Source: Leadbetterella byssophila_A
GTDB lineage: Bacteria > Bacteroidota > Bacteroidia > Cytophagales > Spirosomataceae
Assembly: GCA_040394735.1 (NCBI GenBank)
Contig: JBEBRR010000067.1
Span: 1 to 20,274, forward strand
Direction: 5' to 3'
DNA: 20,274 nt
A program made the position numbers and the translations under genes. Below are positions 1-6,109 of this stretch, one piece after another. How positions within the stretch are numbered: the stretch's first letter is position 1; the number at the start of each line of letters is the position of its first letter. The notes beneath the pieces were generated by a model. The model was not told the origin of the DNA. It ran no database searches and saw only the letters and a list, made by a program, of their open reading frames with translations.

Positions 1-170
1 CCGGCCTCAAAAGAACCGCCGACACCCACGCCGCCGCCGCCGTAAGTACCGCCCAGGTTGATACCGGCATTTAATAATTTATCTCCTTTGTCAAACTGCG
101 CGGAAACACTCGCTCCGCTTAAGATCAAAACCGAAAAAAGAAGTGATGAAATAATCTTTTTCATAGACAT
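1..170 (-). CDS. Secreted glycine-rich outer-membrane-type protein, N-terminal part
   Basis: Read on the minus strand, an ORF opens at 170 (or at an in-frame ATG three codons in, at 164) and runs off the left edge without a stop. The first 25 residues form a clear Sec signal peptide: lysines, a hydrophobic core, then a Ser-Ala-Gln end typical of signal peptidase I sites in Bacteroidota. The mature start carries a Lys-Gly-Asp stretch, an Asn-Ala-Gly-Ile-Asn-Leu-Gly motif and a glycine-rich run. Alternating glycine and hydrophobic residues right after the signal are common in small outer-membrane beta-barrel proteins, so that is my best guess, but only about 56 codons are visible and no family can be named. 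It is transcribed divergently from deoC. Confidence 0.7.
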   Translation of the reverse strand, partial: MSMKKIISSLLFSVLILSGASVSAQFDKGDKLLNAGINLGGTYGGGGVGVGGSFEA

Positions 171-186
171 ATTTATTTTAATTTTA

Positions 187-217
187 CAAATCAAGCAAGA
201 TTTCCGTGAACTAGCAA
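187..217 (-). promoter_or_regulatory. Candidate promoter for the minus-strand secreted protein
   Basis: On the minus strand, a TTG (complement of 215-217) lies 20 bases before TTGATTTG (complement of 187-194). The second box differs from the Bacteroidota -7 consensus TAnnTTTG at one defined position. It would give a leader of roughly 10-15 bases before the ATG at 170. Pattern match only. Confidence 0.35.
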
Positions 218-361
218 GCCATTCCCCCTACATTTTTATTAAATGGGAATAAGATCAATTAAACGGAAAACTTTCCAAAGCTGTCAAAAAACGGGGACAA
301 CTCTTTTTCAGCCACACTTATAGTGATTCATTTTTCGTAAAAGTAAACTTATTTTTGAATG

Positions 362-393
362 TTTTTTTGTGCATGCCGAAAGATTTATCTTTC
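362..393 (+). promoter_or_regulatory. Candidate deoC promoter
   Basis: TATCTTTC at 386-393 matches TAnnTTTG except for the last base. A T-run at 362-368 ending in TTTG (366-369) supplies the -33 region: TTTT at 362-365 is 20 bases away, and TTTG itself only 16. Transcription would begin near 400, about 22 bases before the deoC ATG, like other leaders in this window. Confidence 0.4.
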
Positions 394-421
394 TTACCGT
401 TTATTTTAACGTTTCTCTCGT

Positions 422-1375
422 ATGAATTCCAACGAAAAACGGAACGAAGGGCTTCCCTTTCATCCGGAGTATTTCGATAACCTGAATATCAACCGCTCTG
501 CTGTAGAGCGCAGGGCGGCATCGCTCCCGGGCCGCAGAACTGTCAAAAAAGAATACCAGGCGGCGTGGCTGCTCAGGGCTGTTTCCTGCATTGATCTCAC
601 CACACTTTCCGGCGATGACACCGCCGGAAATGTACAGCGCCTCTGCGCCAAAGCGCTGAATCCCGTACGTGCCGACATCCTGGCAGCGCTGGGCTTCCCC
701 CACCTGACCGTAGGTGCTGTTTGCGTTTATCACAATATGATTGCTGATGCCCGGAATGCCCTGGGCAACAGTGGCCTTCCCATAGCCGCCGTATCTACCG
801 GCTTTCCGGCCGGGAAGATCTCACTCGAACAGAAACTGGAGGAAATCCGAAGGTCCGTAGAGGCCGGCGCCACGGAGATTGATATTGTAATCAGCCGGGA
901 GCTCGTCATCAACAATAAATGGGAAGAACTCTACCGGGAGATCAGGCTCTGCCGGGAAGCCTGCGGCGACGCCCACATGAAAACCATACTGGCCACGGGA
1001 GAAATTCCTACACTCACCAAAGTAGCCAAAGCCTCGTGGGTAAGCATGATGGCAGGGTCTGATTTTATCAAGACCAGCACGGGAAAAGAATCGGTCAATG
1101 CCACCCTGCCTGTCAGCCTGGTAATGGTCAGGGCTATACGCGATTACCATGCCCTGACAGGAGCCAGGATCGGGTATAAACCGGCCGGCGGAATACAGAA
1201 AGCAAAACAGGCGCTTGATTTCCTGATCCTGATCAAGGAAGAGCTGGGAAATGAATGGCTCAGCAACCGGCTGTTCCGGTTTGGAGCAAGCAGCCTTTTG
1301 GGCGATATAGAACGTCAGCTTGAACATTATGTAACAGGCCGTTATTCTGCAGGATACCGGCACGCAATGGCGTAA
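422..1375 (+). CDS. deoC: Deoxyribose-phosphate aldolase (DERA)
   Basis: DERA cleaves 2-deoxy-D-ribose-5-phosphate to glyceraldehyde-3-phosphate and acetaldehyde by a Schiff-base class I aldolase mechanism in the cytoplasm. The catalytic signature is complete: the Schiff-base lysine K217 in FIKTSTGK, the proton-relay lysine K253 in KPAGGI, and D154 in the TEIDIVIS strand. The protein has 317 residues, about 60 longer than E. coli DeoC. The extra N-terminal part includes RRTVKKEYQAAWLL and CIDLTTLSGDD, which I recognise as hallmarks of the longer DERA form also found in animals. It is followed after 34 bases by an ALDH16-type dehydrogenase and then deoD, which supports a role in deoxynucleoside salvage or catabolism. 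The start is the first ATG and keeps the full N-terminal helix. Confidence 0.95.
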   Translation: MNSNEKRNEGLPFHPEYFDNLNINRSAVERRAASLPGRRTVKKEYQAAWLLRAVSCIDLTTLSGDDTAGNVQRLCAKALNPVRADILAALGFPHLTVGAVCVYHNMIADARNALGNSGLPIAAVSTGFPAGKISLEQKLEEIRRSVEAGATEIDIVISRELVINNKWEELYREIRLCREACGDAHMKTILATGEIPTLTKVAKASWVSMMAGSDFIKTSTGKESVNATLPVSLVMVRAIRDYHALTGARIGYKPAGGIQKAKQALDFLILIKEELGNEWLSNRLFRFGASSLLGDIERQLEHYVTGRYSAGYRHAMA

Positions 1376-1378
1376 CAG

Positions 1379-1403
1379 CTAACAGTGAATAACTAACAGT
1401 GAA
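1379..1403 (+). repeat. Short direct repeat in the deoC-ALDH spacer
   Basis: CTAACAGTGAA occurs at 1379-1389 and again at 1393-1403, a 14-base period. A third, shorter copy (TAACAG, 1373-1378) includes the deoC stop codon. The repeat fills most of the 34-base spacer. It may have grown by slippage; no function is evident. Confidence 0.7.
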
Positions 1404-1409
1404 CAGAGA

Positions 1410-3770
1410 ATGACAGTAAAAGATATATTTGAGACTATGGAGTATGGCCCGGCCCCGGAAAGCGACAAGAATGCAATGGAGTTCCTCGATAAGCACCACC
1501 GTAGCTTCGGACTGTACATTAACGGAAAGTGGGTGGCGAAGAAAGACAGCTTTCCCGCTGTTAACCCGGCCACGGGCGAGACCCTAGCCCAGGTGGCGGA
1601 AGCTTCTCCCGACGATGTGGATGCTGCCGTAAAAGCGGCTCAGAAGGCACTGCCCGAATGGGTGAAGGCCGGCGGCCACGAAAGGGCGAAATATCTTTAT
1701 GCCCTGGCCCGCCAGGTCCAGAAACATTCCCGCCTGTTTGCCGTGCTGGAGTCGCTGGATAACGGGAAGCCTATCCGCGAAACCCGCGACATCGATATCC
1801 CGCTGGTGGCCCGTCACTTTTACCACAATGCCGGCTGGGCTCAGCTCATGGACTCCGAGCTGAAAGATTACAGGGAGATCGGGGTAGTGGGCCAGATTAT
1901 CCCCTGGAACTTCCCCCTGCTGATGCTTTCCTGGAAAATAGCACCGGCACTGGCTATGGGAAACACCCTGGTGCTGAAGCCGGCAGAACAGACCTCCCTC
2001 ACTGCTCTGCTTTTTGCAGAGATTTGCCTGAATATAGGCCTTCCCAAAGGAGTGGTGAACATTGTCACCGGCCACGGAAGCGTGGGCGAGTCGCTCGCAA
2101 ATCACCCCGGGGTACAGAAAATAGCCTTCACCGGCTCTACCGAAGTAGGCAGGATCATCCGGAAAAATACGGCCGGATCCGGGAAAAAACTTTCCCTGGA
2201 GCTGGGCGGAAAATCACCCTTCATCGTATTTGAAGATGCCGACCTTGATTCCGTAGTGGAAGGGGTTGTAGATGCCATCTGGTTTAACCAGGGACAGGTG
2301 TGCTGTGCCGGCTCGCGCCTGCTGGCCCAGGAAAGCATCGCAGGAGTATTGTATGAAAAACTGAAAATCCGCCTTCAGAAGCTTGTGGTGGGAAGTCCGC
2401 TCGACAAAGGTGTGGATATGGGAGCCATTATAAGTCCGGAACAGCTCAAAACCATTTCTTCTTTTGTGGAAAAAGGAAAGAATGAAGGCAGTGAGGTCTG
2501 GCAGCTTGAAAATATTCCTTCCGGCGGCTGCTTCTTTCCGCCTACCCTTTTCCTGAATGTATCTCCCGCTTCGGTCATTGTACAGGAAGAGATTTTCGGG
2601 CCCGTTCTGGTGGCCATGACCTTTCGCAGTCACGGGGAAGCCATCAGGCTGGCCAATAATACCCGTTACGGCCTGGCTGCCAGCCTCTGGACGGAGAACA
2701 TCAACCTGGCATTGGACGTGGCGCCTAAAATCAAGGCCGGGACCGTATGGATCAATACCACCAATGTATTTGATGCCTCTTCCGGTTTCGGAGGCTACCG
2801 TGAGTCGGGCTTTGGCCGTGAGGGCGGACGGGAAGGCCTCATGGAATATGTAAAGCCGAAAGAAGAGAAAGCTTTTGCTGACAAAACCTTTGCCTTTAAA
2901 ACTTCCGGTAATGTGAAAATAACCGGGGACGGCCTGGACCGTACCCCTAAAATGTATATCGGCGGGAAGCAGTCGCGTCCGGATAACGGCTATAGCCTGC
3001 CGGTGCTGACCCCCGGCGGGCAGGCGGTGGGAGAAGTAGGAGAAGGTTCCCGGAAGGACATCCGTAACGCAGTAGAGGCAGCACAGGCAAACGGAAAGTG
3101 GGCCGAAACTACCGGCCATGCACGTGCACAGGTACTTTACTATATGGCCGAGAACCTTTCGGCCCGGAAAAGAGAATTTGAAGAACGGCTTGTGGAAGCC
3201 AGCGGCTATTCTGTCAAGGATGCAGCGCTGGAAGTAAGTCGTTCCCTGGAAAGAATATTTACCTATGCCGCGTATGCCGACAAATACGACGGCCGCGTTC
3301 ACTCTACCGTTTCACGCCATGTCACCCTCGCCATGAACGAGCCGCTGGGAGTACTGGGTATTGTTTGTCCCGATGAATTCCCCCTGCTGGCCCTGGTAAG
3401 CACCATAGCCCCGGCCATTGCCCTGGGAAACAGTGTAGTGGTAATCCCTTCGGAACCCTCTCCTCTTTCCGCCACTGATTTTTACCAGATCCTGGATACG
3501 TCAGATGTACCCGGAGGAACGGTAAATATCATTACAGGGCCTAAAGAAGTGCTTGCCGGCGAGCTGGCCAGGCACTATGATGTGGAAGGGATCTGGTATT
3601 TCGGCACCGGTGAAGGAAGCAAAAATGTAGAGCTGCTGTCAGCCGATTCCATGAAAAGATCATGGGTGAATTACGGTAAACATTACGACTGGCTCAACAA
3701 TCCGCTCGAAAAGGAGTTCCTGCGGAAAGCCAGTGAAGTGAAAAATATCTGGATTCCGTACGGAGCGTAA
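1410..3770 (+). CDS. Two-domain aldehyde dehydrogenase, ALDH16 type
   Basis: This 786-residue protein has two ALDH folds in tandem, the architecture and length of the ALDH16 family. Domain 1 (about 30-485) is complete: PWNFP with N167, LELGGK with general base E264, and the nucleophile C298 in GQVCC. Domain 2 (about 513-786) keeps the fold's landmarks (an NGK-like MYIGGK start, NPLG-like EPLGVLG, IAPAIALGN) but reads PDEFP where PWNFP is expected, has no LELGGK and no catalytic cysteine loop, and is truncated, so it is probably structural. ALDH16 proteins characteristically carry a non-catalytic second domain, and bacterial members retain the cysteine in the first. The gene sits between deoC and deoD, so acetaldehyde from the aldolase is a likely substrate; that is inference. 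The start at 1410 keeps the IFETMEYGP segment, which I recall as typical of the family. Confidence 0.9.
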   Translation: MTVKDIFETMEYGPAPESDKNAMEFLDKHHRSFGLYINGKWVAKKDSFPAVNPATGETLAQVAEASPDDVDAAVKAAQKALPEWVKAGGHERAKYLYALARQVQKHSRLFAVLESLDNGKPIRETRDIDIPLVARHFYHNAGWAQLMDSELKDYREIGVVGQIIPWNFPLLMLSWKIAPALAMGNTLVLKPAEQTSLTALLFAEICLNIGLPKGVVNIVTGHGSVGESLANHPGVQKIAFTGSTEVGRIIRKNTAGSGKKLSLELGGKSPFIVFEDADLDSVVEGVVDAIWFNQGQVCCAGSRLLAQESIAGVLYEKLKIRLQKLVVGSPLDKGVDMGAIISPEQLKTISSFVEKGKNEGSEVWQLENIPSGGCFFPPTLFLNVSPASVIVQEEIFGPVLVAMTFRSHGEAIRLANNTRYGLAASLWTENINLALDVAPKIKAGTVWINTTNVFDASSGFGGYRESGFGREGGREGLMEYVKPKEEKAFADKTFAFKTSGNVKITGDGLDRTPKMYIGGKQSRPDNGYSLPVLTPGGQAVGEVGEGSRKDIRNAVEAAQANGKWAETTGHARAQVLYYMAENLSARKREFEERLVEASGYSVKDAALEVSRSLERIFTYAAYADKYDGRVHSTVSRHVTLAMNEPLGVLGIVCPDEFPLLALVSTIAPAIALGNSVVVIPSEPSPLSATDFYQILDTSDVPGGTVNIITGPKEVLAGELARHYDVEGIWYFGTGEGSKNVELLSADSMKRSWVNYGKHYDWLNNPLEKEFLRKASEVKNIWIPYGA

Positions 3771-3777
3771 AAAAGTG

Positions 3778-3829
3778 AAAAACTAAAAATTAAGGAACAT
3801 GCTTCCATAACTTTTAACTTTTAGTTTTT
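3778..3829 (+). terminator. AT-rich inverted repeat downstream of the ALDH gene
   Basis: AAAAACTAAAA (3778-3788) and TTTTAGTTTTT (3819-3829) are perfect reverse complements of 11 bases. The 30-base loop contains a smaller GGAA...TTCC dyad. On the + strand the right arm is T-rich, so it may act as a weak terminator or attenuator between the ALDH gene and deoD. Intergenic repeat DNA is the alternative. Confidence 0.4.
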
Positions 3830-3848
3830 AACTTCTATCTTAATAACC

Positions 3849-3861
3849 TGGGCCAGGCCCA
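3849..3861 (+). promoter_or_regulatory. GC-rich palindrome upstream of deoD
   Basis: TGGGCC-A-GGCCCA is a perfect 6+1+6 palindrome ending 12 bases before the deoD ATG, in otherwise AT-rich spacer. The single-base centre suits a protein-binding site better than a hairpin. No regulator is known from this window. Confidence 0.3.
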
Positions 3862-3873
3862 AAAATAAAATCT

Positions 3874-4575
3874 ATGAGAAGCATCCATTTAGAAGCAAAT
3901 GTGGGCGAAATCGCCGAAACAGTACTCCTGCCCGGAGATCCCCTGAGGGCAAAATTTGTAGCAGAAAACTACCTCACCGACGTGGTGTGCTATAACAAGG
4001 TCCGGAACATGTTTGGCTTTACCGGGCTCTATAAAGGCCGGCGGGTCTCTATCCAGGGCACCGGGATGGGCATGGGCAGTGCCGGCATCTACATCCACGA
4101 ACTGATCAACACCTACCAGTGCAAAAACCTCATCCGGGTAGGCACCTGCGGTTCTATCCAGGAAGACCTTGACCTCGGCCAGGTGCTACTGGTTACCGGG
4201 GCATCCGGCGACTCAGATGCCAATACCGCTCTTTTCAAAAGCCAGCATTTTGCCCCCACGGCCAGCTTTGATTTATTGCTGAAGGCATATGAAATTGCCC
4301 GGGAACTGGATATCCGGGTACATCCGGGAACGGTCTTCAGCACCAACACCTTCTATGACCTGGAGCCCAATCGCTGGGACATATGGAAAAAGCACGGGAT
4401 CCTGGGCATCGATATGGAAACGGAGATTCTTTATACCATGGCCTGCCGCTTCGGCGTGAATGCACTCTCCCTTCTTACGGTAAGTGACAATATCCTCACG
4501 GGCTCGGCATCCAGCCAGGAAGAAAGAGAAAAGACTTTTAATAATATGATGGAGGTGGCCCTGGGGTTGGCATAA
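3874..4575 (+). CDS. deoD: Purine nucleoside phosphorylase, DeoD type
   Basis: DeoD reversibly cleaves purine (deoxy)ribonucleosides with phosphate, giving the base and (deoxy)ribose-1-phosphate. The 233-residue protein lines up with the hexameric E. coli type with an offset of one residue: H5, the LLPGDPLRAKF phosphate loop with R25, R44, R88 in RVGTCGS, the nucleoside-binding MET at 181-183 with E182, and S204-D205 with the R218 partner used for base protonation. Asp at 205 is the residue that lets this family handle 6-aminopurines such as deoxyadenosine. It follows the ALDH gene by 103 bases that hold an inverted repeat and a palindrome, so it may be part of the deoC unit or have its own control. 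The product must pass through a phosphopentomutase, not present here, before DeoC can use it. Confidence 0.94.
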   Translation: MRSIHLEANVGEIAETVLLPGDPLRAKFVAENYLTDVVCYNKVRNMFGFTGLYKGRRVSIQGTGMGMGSAGIYIHELINTYQCKNLIRVGTCGSIQEDLDLGQVLLVTGASGDSDANTALFKSQHFAPTASFDLLLKAYEIARELDIRVHPGTVFSTNTFYDLEPNRWDIWKKHGILGIDMETEILYTMACRFGVNALSLLTVSDNILTGSASSQEEREKTFNNMMEVALGLA

Positions 4576-4714
4576 TTCAGCTGCCCCAATATTTACCTCC
4601 TCTTTTGAGCATCTGCACTATCCTTATTTTAAACAAATAAGAAATTGCGGAATTTTCTTCTGAATAAGTCAATTTGCGTCGTTTTTACACAATTCGATAT
4701 AATTTAACGATTAT

Positions 4715-4743
4715 TTTTAACATATTATGCGCGTATTTTAACA
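4715..4743 (+). promoter_or_regulatory. Tandem TTTTAACA repeats, candidate AraC-type operator
   Basis: TTTTAACA occurs at 4715-4722 and 4736-4743, exactly 21 bases apart, two helical turns. A third TTAAC lies at 4704-4708. The pair ends 15 bases before the -33 box of the AraC-family gene. Direct half-sites about 21 bases apart are the usual layout for AraC-family binding, so autoregulation is possible; this is inference from a short AT-rich match. Confidence 0.3.
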
Positions 4744-4758
4744 GGATAGTATGCAAAA

Positions 4759-4790
4759 TTTGGACATCATGTTAATTTACGCTAAATTTA
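4759..4790 (+). promoter_or_regulatory. Promoter of the AraC-family gene
   Basis: TTTG (4759-4762), then 20 bases, then TAAATTTA (4783-4790), which matches TAnnTTTG except for its last base. Spacing is as expected for the Bacteroidota primary sigma factor. Transcription would start near 4796, about 26 bases before the ATG. Confidence 0.55.
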
Positions 4791-4821
4791 TATTAGAAAT
4801 TCAACCGAATCTTAAGAAAAT

Positions 4822-5688
4822 ATGAAGCCTTTACAGTTCACTATCCCGGTCACACCCGACAAGTCTGTTCTTGTACAGGAAGATAAAATTCCCCAGTTCT
4901 ATCCGTATCTTCACCGGCACAAGGAAGCTCAGCTCATATGGATCATCAAAGGAAACGGAACACTTATCGTGGATAATCATTTCCACGACTTCTCCGATAA
5001 CGATATATTCCTGATTGCACCGCAGCAATCCCATGTCTTCCGGGGGCAGTCAGCAGACAATACGGAAGAGGTACATACACTTTCTGTTTTTTATGATCCT
5101 GACGGCTCTTTAAACGCCCTGCTGAACCTGCCTGAGCTGCGGCCCTTCCATTCTTTCATTAAGGAATACCGCGGCGGCTTCAAAGTACCTGAACGTTATA
5201 CGCCTTTTATTGCCAAGAGAATGCTGAAGATTCAGAAAGCGGCGCATACTGACCAGATCATCCATTTTCTGCACCTCCTGCGTGCCTTCTGCAAAATGGA
5301 GCCCAAGCCCGGGCAGCTGGCCCCGCTCAGCAACGAGGCCATCTCTGAAGGAGAAGGCCTGAGAATGAGCAAAATCTATAATTATGTACTGAAAAATTAC
5401 AAAAACCCGCTTACGCTGGACGATGTGGCTGCAGCGGCCCACCTTACCCCTCAGGCCTTTTGCCGCTATTTCAAAAAACACACCGGCGTTACTTTTGTCA
5501 CTTTTCTGAATGAACTCCGGGTGACCGAAGCCTGCAGGAACCTCACCAGCGGAAGCTTTGATAACATCTCAGGAGTAGCCTACAGCTGCGGTTTTAACAG
5601 TATTGCCAATTTTAACAGGGTATTCAAAAGTGTGGCAGGCACTTCCCCGAAAGACTATCTTAACAGGTATATCAAAAATGTATCCTGA
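4822..5688 (+). CDS. AraC-family transcriptional regulator with cupin sensor domain
   Basis: A 288-residue regulator. The N-terminal half (about 20-110) looks like the AraC-type cupin: the HRHKEAQLIWIIKGNGTL segment and a later FLIAPQQSHVFRG strand are characteristic. The C-terminal 105 residues are a standard AraC DNA-binding domain with two helix-turn-helix units: first LTLDDVAAAAHLTPQAFCRYFKK, shown here only as residues around 198-220, then ISGVAYSCGFNSIANFNRVFK around 253-273, ending in the typical GTSPKDY. The ligand is unknown. It has its own promoter and is followed by a candidate terminator, so it is probably a single-gene unit. The sucrose-phosphate synthase gene downstream is the nearest target by position, but the 421-base gap makes that only a guess. 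Confidence 0.93.
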   Translation: MKPLQFTIPVTPDKSVLVQEDKIPQFYPYLHRHKEAQLIWIIKGNGTLIVDNHFHDFSDNDIFLIAPQQSHVFRGQSADNTEEVHTLSVFYDPDGSLNALLNLPELRPFHSFIKEYRGGFKVPERYTPFIAKRMLKIQKAAHTDQIIHFLHLLRAFCKMEPKPGQLAPLSNEAISEGEGLRMSKIYNYVLKNYKNPLTLDDVAAAAHLTPQAFCRYFKKHTGVTFVTFLNELRVTEACRNLTSGSFDNISGVAYSCGFNSIANFNRVFKSVAGTSPKDYLNRYIKNVS

Positions 5689-5822
5689 ACAGAGGAGGCT
5701 GTCTGAAAGTACATCGATTGATGTGGTGTTTCCGGGGCCGCTTGTATACCTTTTCATATGTCCTCTCCTAAACACATGGTATTTTACGCACTTTTCAAAC
5801 AGCTTTATACGGCCTAAGAACC

Positions 5823-5849
5823 GCTGCTCTTCAGGCAGCTTCCTTTTTT
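5823..5849 (+). terminator. Candidate terminator after the AraC-family gene
   Basis: GCTGC (5823-5827) pairs with GCAGC (5835-5839) across a 7-base loop and is followed by TTCC and six Ts. The stem is short, but position and T-run fit an intrinsic terminator. Confidence 0.4.
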
Positions 5850-5879
5850 AGTCTGACCTTTTATCCCCCCGAACCGCCG

Positions 5880-5903
5880 CCGGGGAACAACTCTGTTCTC
5901 CGG
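5880..5903. repeat. Strong 10-bp inverted repeat
   Basis: CCGGGGAACA (5880-5889) and TGTTCTCCGG (5894-5903) pair over 10 positions with one G-U, around a 4-base ACTC loop. No T-run follows on the + strand, so it is not a classic terminator. It lies about 60 bases upstream of the next -7 box and could be an operator or an RNA 3' end. Confidence 0.55.
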
Positions 5904-5965
5904 TAAACAGGTGCTATAAAGGCAATAATTCTGTCCTTATGCTTCTCTTTCTCCCCGAAATTGCT

Positions 5966-5973
5966 TAACTTTG
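5966..5973 (+). promoter_or_regulatory. -7 promoter box for the sucrose-phosphate synthase gene
   Basis: TAACTTTG is an exact match to TAnnTTTG. The -33 region about 20 bases upstream is poor. It would start transcription near 5980, leaving a leader of about 130 bases, much longer than the others predicted in the window. Confidence 0.45.
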
Positions 5974-6109
5974 TAATAATCCGGGGCCATCCCGTTGTCA
6001 GTTCTGCCTTCTGAGGGCAAATGTTCTTTCAATCCCGTTTTTATTTCTGAGAGGTCACACCTCCCCGTTCTTATCTGGCTCCCGGTGGGTATTCACCAAA
6101 ATCATAGCT

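Larger units (their letters stand above)
5689..6109. other. 421-base intergenic region, no gene seen
   Basis: No supported ORF on either strand; short open frames here are extensions of frames inside the AraC gene. It holds a terminator-like hairpin with a T-run (5823-5849), a strong GC-rich hairpin (5880-5903), a -7 box (5966-5973) and a predicted leader of about 130 bases ahead of the sucrose-phosphate synthase start, with a small GGTG/CACC hairpin near 6085-6098. No riboswitch class was recognised. Confidence 0.6.

Noticed and set aside
36..44. Glycine-codon GCC/CCG triplet run near the left edge, repeat-like
   Set aside because: It encodes a glycine run within the secreted protein and is too short to treat as a separate repeat.
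58..252. Plus-strand ORF of 64 codons at the left edge
   Set aside because: It overlaps the minus-strand gene with a convincing signal peptide; its own product has no features.
2214..3302. Minus-strand ORF of 362 codons opposite the ALDH16 gene
   Set aside because: It lies wholly inside a well-conserved gene, has no recognisable domain and reflects the base bias of the opposite strand.
4623..4641. AT-rich 7-bp hairpin after deoD
   Set aside because: All A-T except one pair and without a T-run; too weak to call a terminator.
5603..5851. Plus-strand ORF of 82 codons starting inside the AraC-family gene
   Set aside because: Most of it overlaps the conserved DNA-binding domain in another frame, and the rest runs through a candidate terminator.
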